NCBI RefSeq assembly: GCF_003046185.1
Contig: NZ_PZZL01000001.1
Span: 620,001-684,000 of the forward strand
Source of the DNA: Phreatobacter oligotrophus
Lineage (GTDB): Bacteria > Pseudomonadota > Alphaproteobacteria > Rhizobiales > Phreatobacteraceae
Length of the DNA stretch: 64,000 nt
Direction of reading: 5' to 3'
Under the pieces are notes generated by a model. That model saw nothing but the letters and a program-made list of their open reading frames with translations, was not told where the DNA came from and did no database searches. The position numbers and the translations under genes were made by a program. Positions within the stretch are counted from its first letter, which is position 1; every line of letters begins with the position of its first letter. Below, one piece after another: positions 56,898-64,000 of this stretch.

Positions 56898-57506
56898 ATG
56901 ACGTCGGACGGTTCCGATGCGAATGGCCCCGTGAACAAGGACGGTCAGCGGCGTCTTGCCGATGCGCAAATGGCGCCGGAAGCCGTCCCCGCGGATCTCG
57001 TCGAGGTCGCCGGCGCCATCAAGTGGTTTGACGTGGCCAAGGGCTACGGTTTCATCGTTCCCGACGGCGGCGGCCCGGACGTTCTCCTCCACGTCACCAC
57101 GCTGCGCCGCGACGGCTTCCAGACGGCCTATGAGGGCGCCCGCATCGTCGTCGAGGCGACCGCCCGCCAGCGCGGCCTGCAGGCCTTCCGCGTCCTCTCC
57201 ATGGACGAATCGACCGCGGTCCATCCGGCCCAGCTGCCGCCGCCGCGCACCCATGTGCACGTGGTGCCGACTTCCGGGCTCGAGCGCGCGGAGGTGAAGT
57301 GGTTCAACCGGCTGCGCGGCTTCGGCTTCCTCTCCCGCGGTCCCGGCACGCCCGACATCTTCGTGCACATGGAGACCCTGCGTCGCTATGGCATGACCGA
57401 GCTGCGCCCCGGCCAGTGGGTGCTGGTGCGCTACGGCGACGGCTCGAAGGGACTGATGGCCGCCGAGGTGCGGCCCGACGGTGCACCCTTTCCAGCCTCC
57501 CATTGA
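56898..57506 (+). CDS. Tandem cold-shock-domain protein
   Basis: RNA or single-strand DNA chaperone, 202 residues from the ATG chosen; an in-frame GTG at 56889 is an alternative. Two cold-shock domains are present. The first has IKWFDVAKGYGFIVPDGGGPDVLLH with RNP1 KGYGFI. The second has VKWFNRLRGFGFLSRGPGTPDIFVHMETL with RNP1 RGFGFL. A 60-residue linker region joins them. Double-CSD proteins of about 200 residues are common in alphaproteobacteria. Confidence 0.92.
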   Translation: MTSDGSDANGPVNKDGQRRLADAQMAPEAVPADLVEVAGAIKWFDVAKGYGFIVPDGGGPDVLLHVTTLRRDGFQTAYEGARIVVEATARQRGLQAFRVLSMDESTAVHPAQLPPPRTHVHVVPTSGLERAEVKWFNRLRGFGFLSRGPGTPDIFVHMETLRRYGMTELRPGQWVLVRYGDGSKGLMAAEVRPDGAPFPASH

Positions 57507-57524
57507 CGGGCTAGAACCGCGGCC

Positions 57525-58037
57525 ATGCCCAGCGCCGTGACCTCCGACCTCGCCCTCGCTGACCTCCGGCTCGACCGCCGCCGCCTCCTTGGCGCGGCGT
57601 TGCTGTTGCCCGCGGCGCCGGCGCTGGCCGCCGATGCCGCCTTCGCCCAGGGCGAGACCGGCCAGCTCGCCATCGTCACCCGTTCGGGCGCACGCCATCC
57701 CTTCATCGTCGAGATCGCCAACACGCCGGAGACGCGCTCCCGCGGCCTGATGTTCCGCCGCGAGCTGCCCGAGGGCCGCGGCATGCTCTTCGAGTTCGGC
57801 GCGCGCGAGACCGAGGTCTCGATGTGGATGAAGAACACCTACATCCCGCTGGACATGGTCTTCATCCGCGCCAACGGCCTCATCAACCACATCGCCGAGA
57901 ACACCACGCCCTTCTCCGAGGCGACGATCTCCTCGAACGGTCCGGTGAAGGGGGTTCTCGAGGTCATCGCCGGCACGGCGAGACGCCTCGGCATCGCCGC
58001 CGGCGACCGGGTCGAGCACCCGTTCTTCCGCGGCTGA
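57525..58037 (+). CDS. DUF192 family periplasmic protein
   Basis: Protein of 170 residues with an N-terminal signal (LLGAALLLPAAPALA, after an RRR cluster that could suit Tat export). The domain has ETRSRGLMFRRELPEGRGMLFEFG, SMWMKNTYIPLDMVFI and the C-terminal GTARRLGIAAGDRVEH, the full DUF192 pattern. Function of the family is not established. It starts 18 bases after the cold-shock gene and is followed by a tRNA. Confidence 0.88.
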   Translation: MPSAVTSDLALADLRLDRRRLLGAALLLPAAPALAADAAFAQGETGQLAIVTRSGARHPFIVEIANTPETRSRGLMFRRELPEGRGMLFEFGARETEVSMWMKNTYIPLDMVFIRANGLINHIAENTTPFSEATISSNGPVKGVLEVIAGTARRLGIAAGDRVEHPFFRG

Positions 58038-58095
58038 GGCGCTCCGCGCCGTCCGGCTTGCCGCTGCCGCGGCGCTCGGTTATTGCCTTTGCTCA

Positions 58096-58172
58096 CGGGG
58101 CGTAGCGCAGCCTGGTAGCGCGAGAGTTTTGGGTACTCTAGGTCGCTGGTTCGAATCCAGTCGCCCCGACCA
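58096..58172 (+). tRNA. tRNA-Pro(UGG)
   Basis: 77 bases with encoded CCA. The acceptor stem is CGGGGCG/CGCCCCG. The anticodon stem is AGAGT/ACTCT with loop TTTGGGT, giving anticodon TGG. The T-loop is TTCGAAT. It lies 17 bases before the complex I subunit gene. Confidence 0.95.
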
Positions 58173-58189
58173 GCCTTCGGAGGAATGCC

Positions 58190-58495
58190 GTGGTCGCCCG
58201 TATCTACAAGCCAGCCAGGACCGCCACCCAGTCCGGACAGGCCAAGACCGGCCAGTGGCGGCTCGAGTTCGAGCCGGCCGCGCCGCGCACCGTCGAGCCG
58301 CTGATGGGCTACACCAGCTCGACCGACATGGCGCAGCAGGTGAAGCTTTCCTTCGCCACGAAGGAAGAGGCCATCGCCTATGCCGAGAAGAACGGCATCG
58401 CCTATCAGGTCTTCGAGGCCGAGGAGCCGAAGAGACGTATCGCCGCCTATTCCGACAACTTCAAGTTCAACCGCGTCGGCGCCTGGACCCATTGA
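58190..58495 (+). CDS. NDUFS4-like electron-transport complex I subunit
   Basis: Accessory subunit of NADH dehydrogenase related to mitochondrial NDUFS4, characteristic of alphaproteobacteria. The product has 101 residues, GTG start behind GGAGGAATGCC. Features are MVARIYKPARTATQSG, the central WRLEFEPAAPRTVEPLMGYT, the helix around ATKEEAIAYAEKNGI, and NFKFNRVGAWTH at the end, which matches the PF04800 pattern. The tRNA-Pro just upstream is a common neighbour. Confidence 0.93.
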   Translation: MVARIYKPARTATQSGQAKTGQWRLEFEPAAPRTVEPLMGYTSSTDMAQQVKLSFATKEEAIAYAEKNGIAYQVFEAEEPKRRIAAYSDNFKFNRVGAWTH

Positions 58496-58520
58496 GGGCG
58501 GGGCGGCGGCGGGCTCCTTC

Positions 58521-58597
58521 GGTCCCGTAGCTCAGCTGGATAGAGCATCTGCCTTCTAAGCAGAATGTCGCAGGTTCGAGCCCTGCCGGGATCGCCA
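58521..58597 (+). tRNA. tRNA-Arg(UCU)
   Basis: 77 bases including CCA. The acceptor stem is GGTCCCG/CGGGATC. The anticodon stem is TCTGC/GCAGA with loop CTTCTAA, giving anticodon TCT. The T-loop is TTCGAGC. It reads the rare AGA codon, as expected for a single-copy tRNA in this GC-rich genome. Confidence 0.95.
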
Positions 58598-58604
58598 GCC
58601 TCCA

Positions 58605-59159
58605 TCACCCCGCAAATCCCCCGCCATCGAGGAACGCCTGTTCCTCCGCTGTCGTCGTCCGCCCGAGGATCGCGTTGCGATGCGGGAAGCGGCCGAACCG
58701 CGCGATGACGTCGCGGTGGCCGATCGCGTGGGCGTGCGTCTCGCCGCCGATGGCGCGGGTCAGCTCGACCGCGCGCTCCTGGTCCGCCAGCACTTCCGCA
58801 TGCGAGTAGGGCAGGGACAGGAACACCCTCAAGGCCGGATCGACATGGGCGGCATCGCCCCGCGCATCTGCGATCCGCGCGAAGGAGAGCGCCAGCGGGT
58901 CCGTCGCATACATGTGGCCGGTGCCGCGGAAGGCGTTGCGGGGGAATTGGTCGAGCAGGATCATCAGGGCGAGCGCGCCCTCCGCCGTCGCCATGAAGCC
59001 GTCGAGCTCCCGGCGTGCGGCGGCGAAATGCGCCTCCCAGAAGCGCTCGCGGAACCGCGCGTCGAAGGCTTCGTCCTTGGTGAACCAGGCGTCCGCGCCC
59101 GCCGCGTGCCAGAAGGTGACGACATCGGCGGCGGCGGGCAGGGCGGTCGTTCCGGTCAT
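58605..59159 (-). CDS. DUF924 family protein
   Basis: Helical cytoplasmic protein, 184 residues. The ATG at 59159 is preferred over 59165 because GAGAGG stands eight bases before it. The family pattern is visible in VVTFWHAAGADAWFTKDEAFDARFRERF, ILLDQFPRNAFRGTGHMYATDPLAL and the C-terminal FGRFPHRNAILGRTTT. Function is unknown. It is divergent from the ABC transporter unit. Confidence 0.9.
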   Translation of the reverse strand: MTGTTALPAAADVVTFWHAAGADAWFTKDEAFDARFRERFWEAHFAAARRELDGFMATAEGALALMILLDQFPRNAFRGTGHMYATDPLALSFARIADARGDAAHVDPALRVFLSLPYSHAEVLADQERAVELTRAIGGETHAHAIGHRDVIARFGRFPHRNAILGRTTTAEEQAFLDGGGFAG

Positions 59160-59264
59160 GCGCATGTCCTCTCGTTCAGGCCGTCATTGACGCGCGGCGC
59201 CGCTATTGGACGGAAGCCAACGCGTCGATCCCCGTGCTGCGGCGCAAACTTTTCGGTGGGATAC

Positions 59265-59280
59265 GCATAAATCCGTATGC
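59265..59280 (+). promoter_or_regulatory. Inverted repeat upstream of the ABC transporter
   Basis: GCATA (59265-59269) and TATGC (59276-59280) are perfectly inverted around six bases, in the 196-base divergent region between DUF924 and the substrate-binding protein gene. It could be an operator or part of a promoter; no regulator is identified. Confidence 0.35.
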
Positions 59281-59355
59281 CACAGCATGGAACCGCCCTC
59301 CTAGAGTGCGGTCAGCAGCGGCCCTTTCCAAGACGGCCGCCAGAGGAGAACAACC

Positions 59356-60318
59356 ATGTCGCAACCGTCCACCCTGCGCCGCCTTCTGGCCGGCGCGGCG
59401 CTCGGCCTCGGTCTCGCCGTCGCGGGCCCGGCCTTCGCCCAGACCAAGGTCGCCATCGGCATTTCCGGCTGGACCGGCTTCGCGCCCCTGACCCTCGCCA
59501 AGGAAGCCGGCATCTTCGCCCGCAACGGCCTCGACGTGACGATCCGCAAGATCCCGCAGGCCAGCCGCCACCTCGCCATCGCCTCCGGCGACATCCAGTG
59601 CGCCGCGACGACGGTCGAGACCTGGATCGTCTGGAACGCCAACGGCATCGCCACCACCCAGCTCTTCCAGCTCGACAAGAGCTACGGCGCCGACGGCATG
59701 GCCGTGCGCAACGGCATCAACTCGATCCGCGACCTGCGCGGCAAGACGGTCGCCGCCTCGGCGCCGGGCACCGCGCCCTATTTCACCCTCGCCTGGATGC
59801 TCCGCGAGAACGGCCTGTCGATCCGCGACGTCACCGTCGTCAACATGGAGCCGGGCCCGGCCGCCCAGGCCTTCGTCGCCGGCCAGAACGATGCGGCCAT
59901 GACCTACGAGCCGTTCCTGTCCTCGGTGCGCGCCGCCCCGCAGGCCGGCAAGATCATCGCCACCACCCTCGACTATCCGATGGTGATGGACACGTTCGGC
60001 TGCACCCCGGCCTTCATCCAGGCCAATGAGGCCGCCGTCCGGGCGCTTGCCAAGAGCTATTTCGAGGCGCTGGAGATGATCAAGACCAACCAGGCCGAGG
60101 CCTACCGCATCATGGGCGCCGACGTGCGCCAGACGGCGGAGCAGTTCGGCAACTCGGCCCAGTACCTGCGCTGGCAGGACCAGGCCGCCAACAAGACCTT
60201 CTTCGCCGGCGAGTGGCGCACCTTCTCCGAGAAGGCCGCCGACCTGCTGCTGGAGCTCGGCATCATCCGCACCAAGCCGAACTTCGACACCATGGTCGAC
60301 ACGCGCTTCATCCAGTAA
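59356..60318 (+). CDS. ABC transporter substrate-binding protein, NitT/TauT (SsuA/NMT1-like)
   Basis: Periplasmic solute-binding protein, 320 residues, signal peptide 1-28 ending AFA. The NMT1-type pattern shows in KVAIGISGWTGFAPLTLAKEAGIFARNGLDV, ASGDIQCAATTVETWI and LRGKTVAASAPGTAPYF. The ligand may be nitrate, cyanate, sulfonate or another small anion; sequence alone does not decide. GAGGAG precedes the ATG. It heads a transporter operon with permease and ATPase, separated from the permease by two hairpins. Confidence 0.9.
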   Translation: MSQPSTLRRLLAGAALGLGLAVAGPAFAQTKVAIGISGWTGFAPLTLAKEAGIFARNGLDVTIRKIPQASRHLAIASGDIQCAATTVETWIVWNANGIATTQLFQLDKSYGADGMAVRNGINSIRDLRGKTVAASAPGTAPYFTLAWMLRENGLSIRDVTVVNMEPGPAAQAFVAGQNDAAMTYEPFLSSVRAAPQAGKIIATTLDYPMVMDTFGCTPAFIQANEAAVRALAKSYFEALEMIKTNQAEAYRIMGADVRQTAEQFGNSAQYLRWQDQAANKTFFAGEWRTFSEKAADLLLELGIIRTKPNFDTMVDTRFIQ

Positions 60319-60344
60319 CGGGCGCGCACGTCGTCCGCGCCCGT
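60318..60344 (+). other. Hairpin after the substrate-binding protein gene
   Basis: ACGGGCGCG (60318-60326) pairs with CGCGCCCGT (60336-60344), nine pairs, beginning at the last base of the stop codon. There is no U-run, so RNA stabilisation of the upstream cistron is more likely than termination. Confidence 0.5.
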
Positions 60345-60360
60345 CGCGACCGCTGATGCC

Positions 60361-60389
60361 GTCATGCCCGGCCTTGTGCCGGGCATGAC
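60361..60389 (+). repeat. REP-like palindrome in the ABC operon
   Basis: GTCATGCCCGGC (60361-60372) and GCCGGGCATGAC (60378-60389) form a perfect twelve-pair stem with a CTTGT loop. It resembles the dispersed intergenic palindromes of Hyphomicrobiales genomes that begin GTCATG and contain CCGGGC. It lies between the binding protein and permease genes. Confidence 0.55.
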
Positions 60390-60433
60390 GCGTTCCGTGC
60401 CTTGTCTATCTTCCTGGTCCTCCGGATGACCCC

Positions 60434-61207
60434 ATGAAACCCCTCGAGCCCGTATCGCCGACGGCGCGCGTCGTCCTCGGCATCGCCTTCTTCGTGATCT
60501 TCTTCGCGGCCTGGGCAGCGGTCACCTTCGGCGGCCTGGTGCCAAAGATCTTCCTCGCCGACCCCGTCACCATGCTGCGCGAGGGCTGGTATCTGCTCAC
60601 CAACCACGGCTTCCTGGTCGATATCGGCGTGACGGTCTGGCGCGTCGTCGGCGGATTTGTTCTGGCGGCCCTCGTCGCCGTGCCGCTCGGCCTTGCCATG
60701 GGCGCCTACAAGCCGGTCGAGGCCTTCTTCGAGCCCTTCGTCTCCTTCGCCCGCTACCTGCCGGCCTCGGCCTTCATCCCGCTGTTCATCCTGTGGGCCG
60801 GCGTCGGCGAGAAACAGAAGCTTCTCGTCATCTTCATCGGCTCGGTCTTCCAGATCGTGCTGATGGTGGCTGTGGCGGTCGGTTCCATCCGCCGGGACCT
60901 CGTGGAAGCGGCGCTCACCCTCGGCGCGCGTGACCAGGGCATCGTCGCCCGGGTCATGGTGCCCTATGCCGCCCCGCAGATCGCCGAGATCCTGCGCCTC
61001 GTCCTCGGCTGGGCCTGGACCTATGTCATCGTCGCCGAGCTTATCGGCTCGTCCTCCGGCATCGGCCACATGATCATCGAAAGCCAGGCGCTGCTCGCCA
61101 CCGGTCAGATGATCTTCGGCATCATCGTCATCGGCGTCATCGGCCTCATCTCCGACTTCCTGTTCAAGGCCGTGAACCAGAAGCTGTTTCCCTGGAGCAC
61201 CATATGA
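60434..61207 (+). CDS. ABC transporter permease, NitT/TauT (SsuC-like)
   Basis: Inner-membrane permease, 257 residues, about six membrane segments. The cytoplasmic EAA loop appears as ALTLGARDQGIVARVMVPYAAPQI, and LGWAWTYVIVAELIGSSSGIGHMI is typical of the SsuC/NrtB group. It is coupled to the ATPase gene by ATGA. A single permease suggests a homodimer. Confidence 0.92.
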   Translation: MKPLEPVSPTARVVLGIAFFVIFFAAWAAVTFGGLVPKIFLADPVTMLREGWYLLTNHGFLVDIGVTVWRVVGGFVLAALVAVPLGLAMGAYKPVEAFFEPFVSFARYLPASAFIPLFILWAGVGEKQKLLVIFIGSVFQIVLMVAVAVGSIRRDLVEAALTLGARDQGIVARVMVPYAAPQIAEILRLVLGWAWTYVIVAELIGSSSGIGHMIIESQALLATGQMIFGIIVIGVIGLISDFLFKAVNQKLFPWSTI

Positions 61208-61992
61208 GCGGCGTCGTCGTTGCGGGCGTCTCGCGCACCTTTCCGGGCGTGCGCGGGGGCGCTCCCGTCCAGGCGCTCGCGCCGGTCGATCTCACGGTCG
61301 CCGAGGGCGATTTCGTCGCCATCCTCGGGCCCTCGGGCTGCGGCAAGTCCACGCTGCTGCGCATCGTCGCCGGGCTCGACCGGCCGACCACGGGCACGGT
61401 GACCCTCGACGGCAAGCCGGTCTCAGGCCCGGGCGCTGACCGCGGCATGGTGTTCCAGAGCTACACGCTCTTTCCCTGGCTGACGGTCGCCGAGAACATC
61501 GCCTTCGGGCCCCGCGAGAGCGGCACGCCGGCGGCCGAGCGCCGCGCCATCGCCGAGAAGCTGATGGCGCAGGTGGGCCTCACCCAGTTCGCCAACCATT
61601 ACCCCAAGCAGCTCTCGGGCGGCATGCAGCAGCGCGCCGCGCTCGCCCGGGCGCTCGCCAACGACCCGAAGGTCCTGCTGCTCGACGAGCCCTTCGGCGC
61701 GCTCGACCACCAGACCCGCTCGCTGATGCAGGAACTGCTGCTCTCCATCTGGGAAGAGCACCGCAAGACCGTTCTCTTCGTCACCCACGACATCGAAGAA
61801 GCGGTGTTCATGGCCAACCGCGTGCTGGTGATGAGCGCGCGCCCCGGCCGCTTCAAGAGCGAGGTCGCGATCCCCTTCGCCCATCCGCGGTCCTACAAGC
61901 TGAAGACGACGCCGGAATTCGGCCGGCTCGAGGAGCAACTGACCGAGGACATCCGCTCCGAGACGATCATCGCGGTCCAGGCGGGCTTCTGA
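61204..61992 (+). CDS. ABC transporter ATPase, NitT/TauT (SsuB-like)
   Basis: Energising subunit, 262 residues. It shows Walker A GPSGCGKSTLL, Q-loop FQSYTLFPWLTV, signature LSGGMQQRAALARAL, Walker B LLLDEPFGALD and the switch histidine in VTHDIEEAVF. The C-terminal extension is short, with no NrtC-like regulatory domain. It ends the operon; the next gene (BLUF) is convergent. Confidence 0.94.
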   Translation: MSGVVVAGVSRTFPGVRGGAPVQALAPVDLTVAEGDFVAILGPSGCGKSTLLRIVAGLDRPTTGTVTLDGKPVSGPGADRGMVFQSYTLFPWLTVAENIAFGPRESGTPAAERRAIAEKLMAQVGLTQFANHYPKQLSGGMQQRAALARALANDPKVLLLDEPFGALDHQTRSLMQELLLSIWEEHRKTVLFVTHDIEEAVFMANRVLVMSARPGRFKSEVAIPFAHPRSYKLKTTPEFGRLEEQLTEDIRSETIIAVQAGF

Positions 61993-62008
61993 GCGGGAGG
62001 CGAGCGCT

Positions 62009-62458
62009 TCAGTCGGCGGCGAGGCGCTTCAGCGCCGCGAGATCGGCGGCGAGGTCGTGGAAGTCGCGGGGCAGCCGGCCCTCCGGCGCCTCGACCTCCG
62101 AGAAGTCGAGGGTCGCGAAGACCATGCCGGCCTGCGGCGAGGCGGTGCCGATGGCCATGTGCCAGTCGGGGAAGAGCCTGCGCTGTGCCACCACATGCTC
62201 GACAAGCTGCAGGTCGCGGTGGCGGAGGTCGCCGGAGATCACGCCGTAGAGCTGCTCGATGGCATCGAGCGGGCCCTCGATCACCTGGGCGAACCAGGTC
62301 CGCGCGCAGACGAGGAACCCGGTGATGCCAAGGGCGGCATTGCGCGGCACCGCCTCGGCCTCGATCGCGGCAAAGGCCGGATGGAAGCCCTCCGCGTCGC
62401 AGGGGAGGTCGTGGCGGCTGAAATAGGTCAGCCGCATGAGGCCGGTCGTCTCACCCAT
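62009..62458 (-). CDS. BLUF-domain blue-light sensor
   Basis: Flavin-based photoreceptor, 149 residues, one domain with no output module. The flavin-site residues are present: Tyr12 (LTYFSRH), Asn40 (PRNAALGITG), Gln58 (WFAQVIEGP), and Trp99 and Met101 (FPDWHMAIG). These make a working photocycle likely. The C-terminal helix region (LPRDFHDLAADLAALKRL) is the usual short cap. An alternative start is at residue 8. It lies downstream of the esterase and cyanase genes on the same strand, 72 bases apart. Confidence 0.9.
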   Translation of the reverse strand: MGETTGLMRLTYFSRHDLPCDAEGFHPAFAAIEAEAVPRNAALGITGFLVCARTWFAQVIEGPLDAIEQLYGVISGDLRHRDLQLVEHVVAQRRLFPDWHMAIGTASPQAGMVFATLDFSEVEAPEGRLPRDFHDLAADLAALKRLAAD

Positions 62459-62530
62459 GCGCGTCTTTCCGTGTCGTGAAGCTGGGCATCATGCCGGATT
62501 GCAGCGCCGTGCCCAGTGTCTTTTGACATG

Positions 62531-63406
62531 TCACTTGCCCGGCCCCTTGAGGCCGGCCAGCCAGGCGAGGCCCTCGGCGATGAAGCGTCCGTCCATGTCA
62601 TGCCCGCCGGGATGGGTGCAGAAGGAGAGCCCACCGCTGCGGCAGCCGCGCCAGGTCGTGCAGGTCTCGGCCTCTGTCTCCGCCACCTCCGGCACCGCCG
62701 CGCATTGATTGGTGACGAGGGCGGTCGCAAGGCTCGCCCGCATGTCGCCCTGCCGCACGCCGCCGGACAGCGCCCGCCCGGCCAGCGGAACGGTGCGATC
62801 CGCGCGGCCATGGACATGGCGGATGGCGACGGGCCCGCCCGGGCATGGCCCTTCCGGCACCGGGTGCCACAGGCCGCCGGCAATGGGCAGGAAGCCGGTG
62901 AAACGCCCGGGCCTGTCGCAGGCCAGCGTCCAGGTGAGGAAGGCGCCGGCCGAGAACCCGCTGGCGACCACCCGGGTCGGGTCGACGGGGTGGTGGGCCA
63001 TGACGTCCTCCACCACCGCCGCGGCAAAGGCGAGGTCGTCGCGCGGCCGCGGGCCGCCCGGGCGCACGTACCAGCGCGCCTCGAGCCCTGCGGGAACGGC
63101 GAGGATGATGCCTTCCTTCTCCACCAGGCCGATCATGTCGGCGCGCGACAGGACCAGGGCCGGGCTTTCGCCAAGGCCGTGGAAGAAGACGACCAGGGGG
63201 AGGGGCCGCCGGCCGTCCCAGCCGGAGGGCACGGCGAGGGCATAGGTGCCGCCGGACACCGCGCAGGGCGCGGCGGGCGGGCAGGCCTCCGCCGCGCGGG
63301 CGGCGGGAGCGGCGGCGAGGGCCGCGACGGCAAGGGCGATCGCGGCAGGGCGCAAGCGGGGCTCCGGCAAAGGTGTCGCGGCAGTCTCGCCTGCCGCGAC
63401 CGTCAC
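62531..63406 (-). CDS. PHB-depolymerase-like alpha/beta hydrolase (esterase)
   Basis: Exported hydrolase, 291 residues, GTG start with GGGGG upstream. A long N-terminal region precedes the hydrophobic signal (AAIALAVAALAAAPAARA). The oxyanion region is in VVFFHGLGES. The nucleophile is in SGFSAGAF, where the elbow reads GFSAG. The acid is in HGRADRTVP and the histidine in HPGGHDMDG. Family members include PHB depolymerases and feruloyl esterases (LpqC-type). The gene follows cynS by 16 bases, so the two are co-transcribed. Confidence 0.88.
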   Translation of the reverse strand: MTVAAGETAATPLPEPRLRPAAIALAVAALAAAPAARAAEACPPAAPCAVSGGTYALAVPSGWDGRRPLPLVVFFHGLGESPALVLSRADMIGLVEKEGIILAVPAGLEARWYVRPGGPRPRDDLAFAAAVVEDVMAHHPVDPTRVVASGFSAGAFLTWTLACDRPGRFTGFLPIAGGLWHPVPEGPCPGGPVAIRHVHGRADRTVPLAGRALSGGVRQGDMRASLATALVTNQCAAVPEVAETEAETCTTWRGCRSGGLSFCTHPGGHDMDGRFIAEGLAWLAGLKGPGK

Positions 63407-63422
63407 CGGAAGCCCCCGCCGA

Positions 63423-63911
63423 TCACGCCTCCTTGAAGCCGTAGTCGGGGATGCCCTGCTCGTTGCCGTAATATTTGAAGGGCAGGAACTTGCCGGACAT
63501 GGTGATCTTCACCCGGTCGCCCTTGGGGTTCGGCTCGCGCTCGAACTCCATGTTGAAGTCGATGGCCGACATGATGCCGTCGCCGAACTCCTCCTCGATG
63601 ATCGCCTTCCAGGCCGGGCCGTTGACGAGGACCAGCTCGTAGAAGCGGTAGATCAGCGGATCGGTCGGCGGCATGGAGGTGCCGGTGCCGCGATAGGGCA
63701 CCTCGTTGAGCATGGCCTCCTCGGCGCTGGTGAGGCCGAACAGGGCGGCGGCCTTCTTCGCCAGCGGCTTCACCAGCTTGTGCTGGCCGAGCAGCGCGCC
63801 GATCACCAGGACCGGCGACATGCCGCCGATCTCGTCGGTGATGTGCTTCCAGGTCCAGCCCTTCTCGCGCTTGATGTCGAGGATCTTTTCCGTGAGCTCT
63901 TCGCGGATCAT
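63423..63911 (-). CDS. cynS: Cyanate hydratase (cyanase)
   Basis: Converts cyanate plus bicarbonate to carbon dioxide and carbamate, releasing ammonia. The product has 162 residues. The catalytic residues are in RFYELVLVNGPAW (Arg89 and Glu92) and DGIMSAIDF (Ser115), matching R96, E99 and S122 of E. coli cyanase. The N-terminal helical domain with TWKHITDEIGG is typical. It precedes the PHB-depolymerase-like gene. The NitT/TauT transporter 1.4 kb away is a candidate for cyanate uptake. Confidence 0.97.
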   Translation of the reverse strand: MIREELTEKILDIKREKGWTWKHITDEIGGMSPVLVIGALLGQHKLVKPLAKKAAALFGLTSAEEAMLNEVPYRGTGTSMPPTDPLIYRFYELVLVNGPAWKAIIEEEFGDGIMSAIDFNMEFEREPNPKGDRVKITMSGKFLPFKYYGNEQGIPDYGFKEA

Positions 63912-63954
63912 CGTCCGTCTCCTTAGGGATTGCTCGGGGTTTCGGGGGTGGTCG

Positions 63955-64000
63955 TCAGACGGCGCGCGCCAGCGGCGGCGTCGGATCGGGGGCGCCGGGA
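63955..64000 (-). CDS. Possible 3' end of a further gene upstream of cynS
   Basis: The last 46 bases read on the minus strand give an open frame of about 14 codons ending LARAV then TGA, 43 bases before cynS. Codon usage is compatible with coding, but the fragment is too short to name. It may be the upstream gene of the cynS operon. Confidence 0.3.
   Translation of the reverse strand, partial: PGAPDPTPPLARAV

Overview
The window is GC-rich chromosomal DNA from an alphaproteobacterium, most likely of the order Hyphomicrobiales (Rhizobiales). The evidence is the gene order (tuf to rplQ with adk after secY and no rpmJ; bamE, CBP3-type chaperone, yceD, plsX, fabH, ihfA, merR; lolC, lolD, dnaE; a tRNA-Pro beside an NDUFS4-like gene) and the strongly GC-ending codons. 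The genus cannot be fixed from sequence alone.

Layout. 1-15460: the 3' part of tuf, then the S10, spc and alpha ribosomal clusters, secY, adk, rpoA and rplQ, all on the + strand and closed by a clear intrinsic terminator. 15470-17418: a two-gene minus-strand unit, an MFS transporter and a protein resembling 2-amino-5-chloromuconate deaminase. 17543-24452: DegP-type protease, rarA, an AT-richer orphan membrane protein, crcB, an RluA-family pseudouridine synthase with a long basic tail, two small envelope proteins and a HAD phosphatase. 24471-28089: accC, accB and aroQ (minus), then an Old Yellow Enzyme oxidoreductase. 28364-31968: an MFS transporter and a K+-independent proton-pumping pyrophosphatase. 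32110-37418: bamE (minus), then ubiquinol-cytochrome c chaperone, yceD, plsX, fabH, ihfA and a MerR-type regulator. 37422-39193: small envelope proteins, one interrupted by an amber codon, a 31-residue amphipathic micro-ORF and tRNA-Pro(GGG).

39208-48428 is an exopolysaccharide locus: Wzy/ligase-like protein, initiating sugar-phosphate transferase, one GT4 glycosyltransferase, Wza-like exporter, a Wzc-like co-polymerase whose kinase-like domain has lost its P-loop, a CelD-type acetyltransferase and a polysaccharide deacetylase. 48534-54300 holds lolC, lolD, a 31-residue membrane micro-ORF behind two LexA-type boxes, and dnaE. 54297-58597: aminotransferase, glyoxalase-family protein, sirtuin, double cold-shock-domain protein, DUF192 protein, tRNA-Pro(UGG), NDUFS4-like complex I subunit and tRNA-Arg(UCU). 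58605-64000: DUF924 protein, a NitT/TauT-type ABC transporter, a BLUF photoreceptor, a PHB-depolymerase-like esterase and cyanase.

Most of the window is housekeeping. The best candidates for something undescribed are two micro-ORFs: the SOS-box-preceded 31-residue membrane protein between lolD and dnaE (a possible SidA-type division inhibitor) and the 31-residue amphipathic peptide beside tRNA-Pro. Next come the pseudokinase co-polymerase, the amber-split envelope gene, a hairpin that buries the ribosome site of the HAD gene, and a REP-like palindrome inside the ABC operon.
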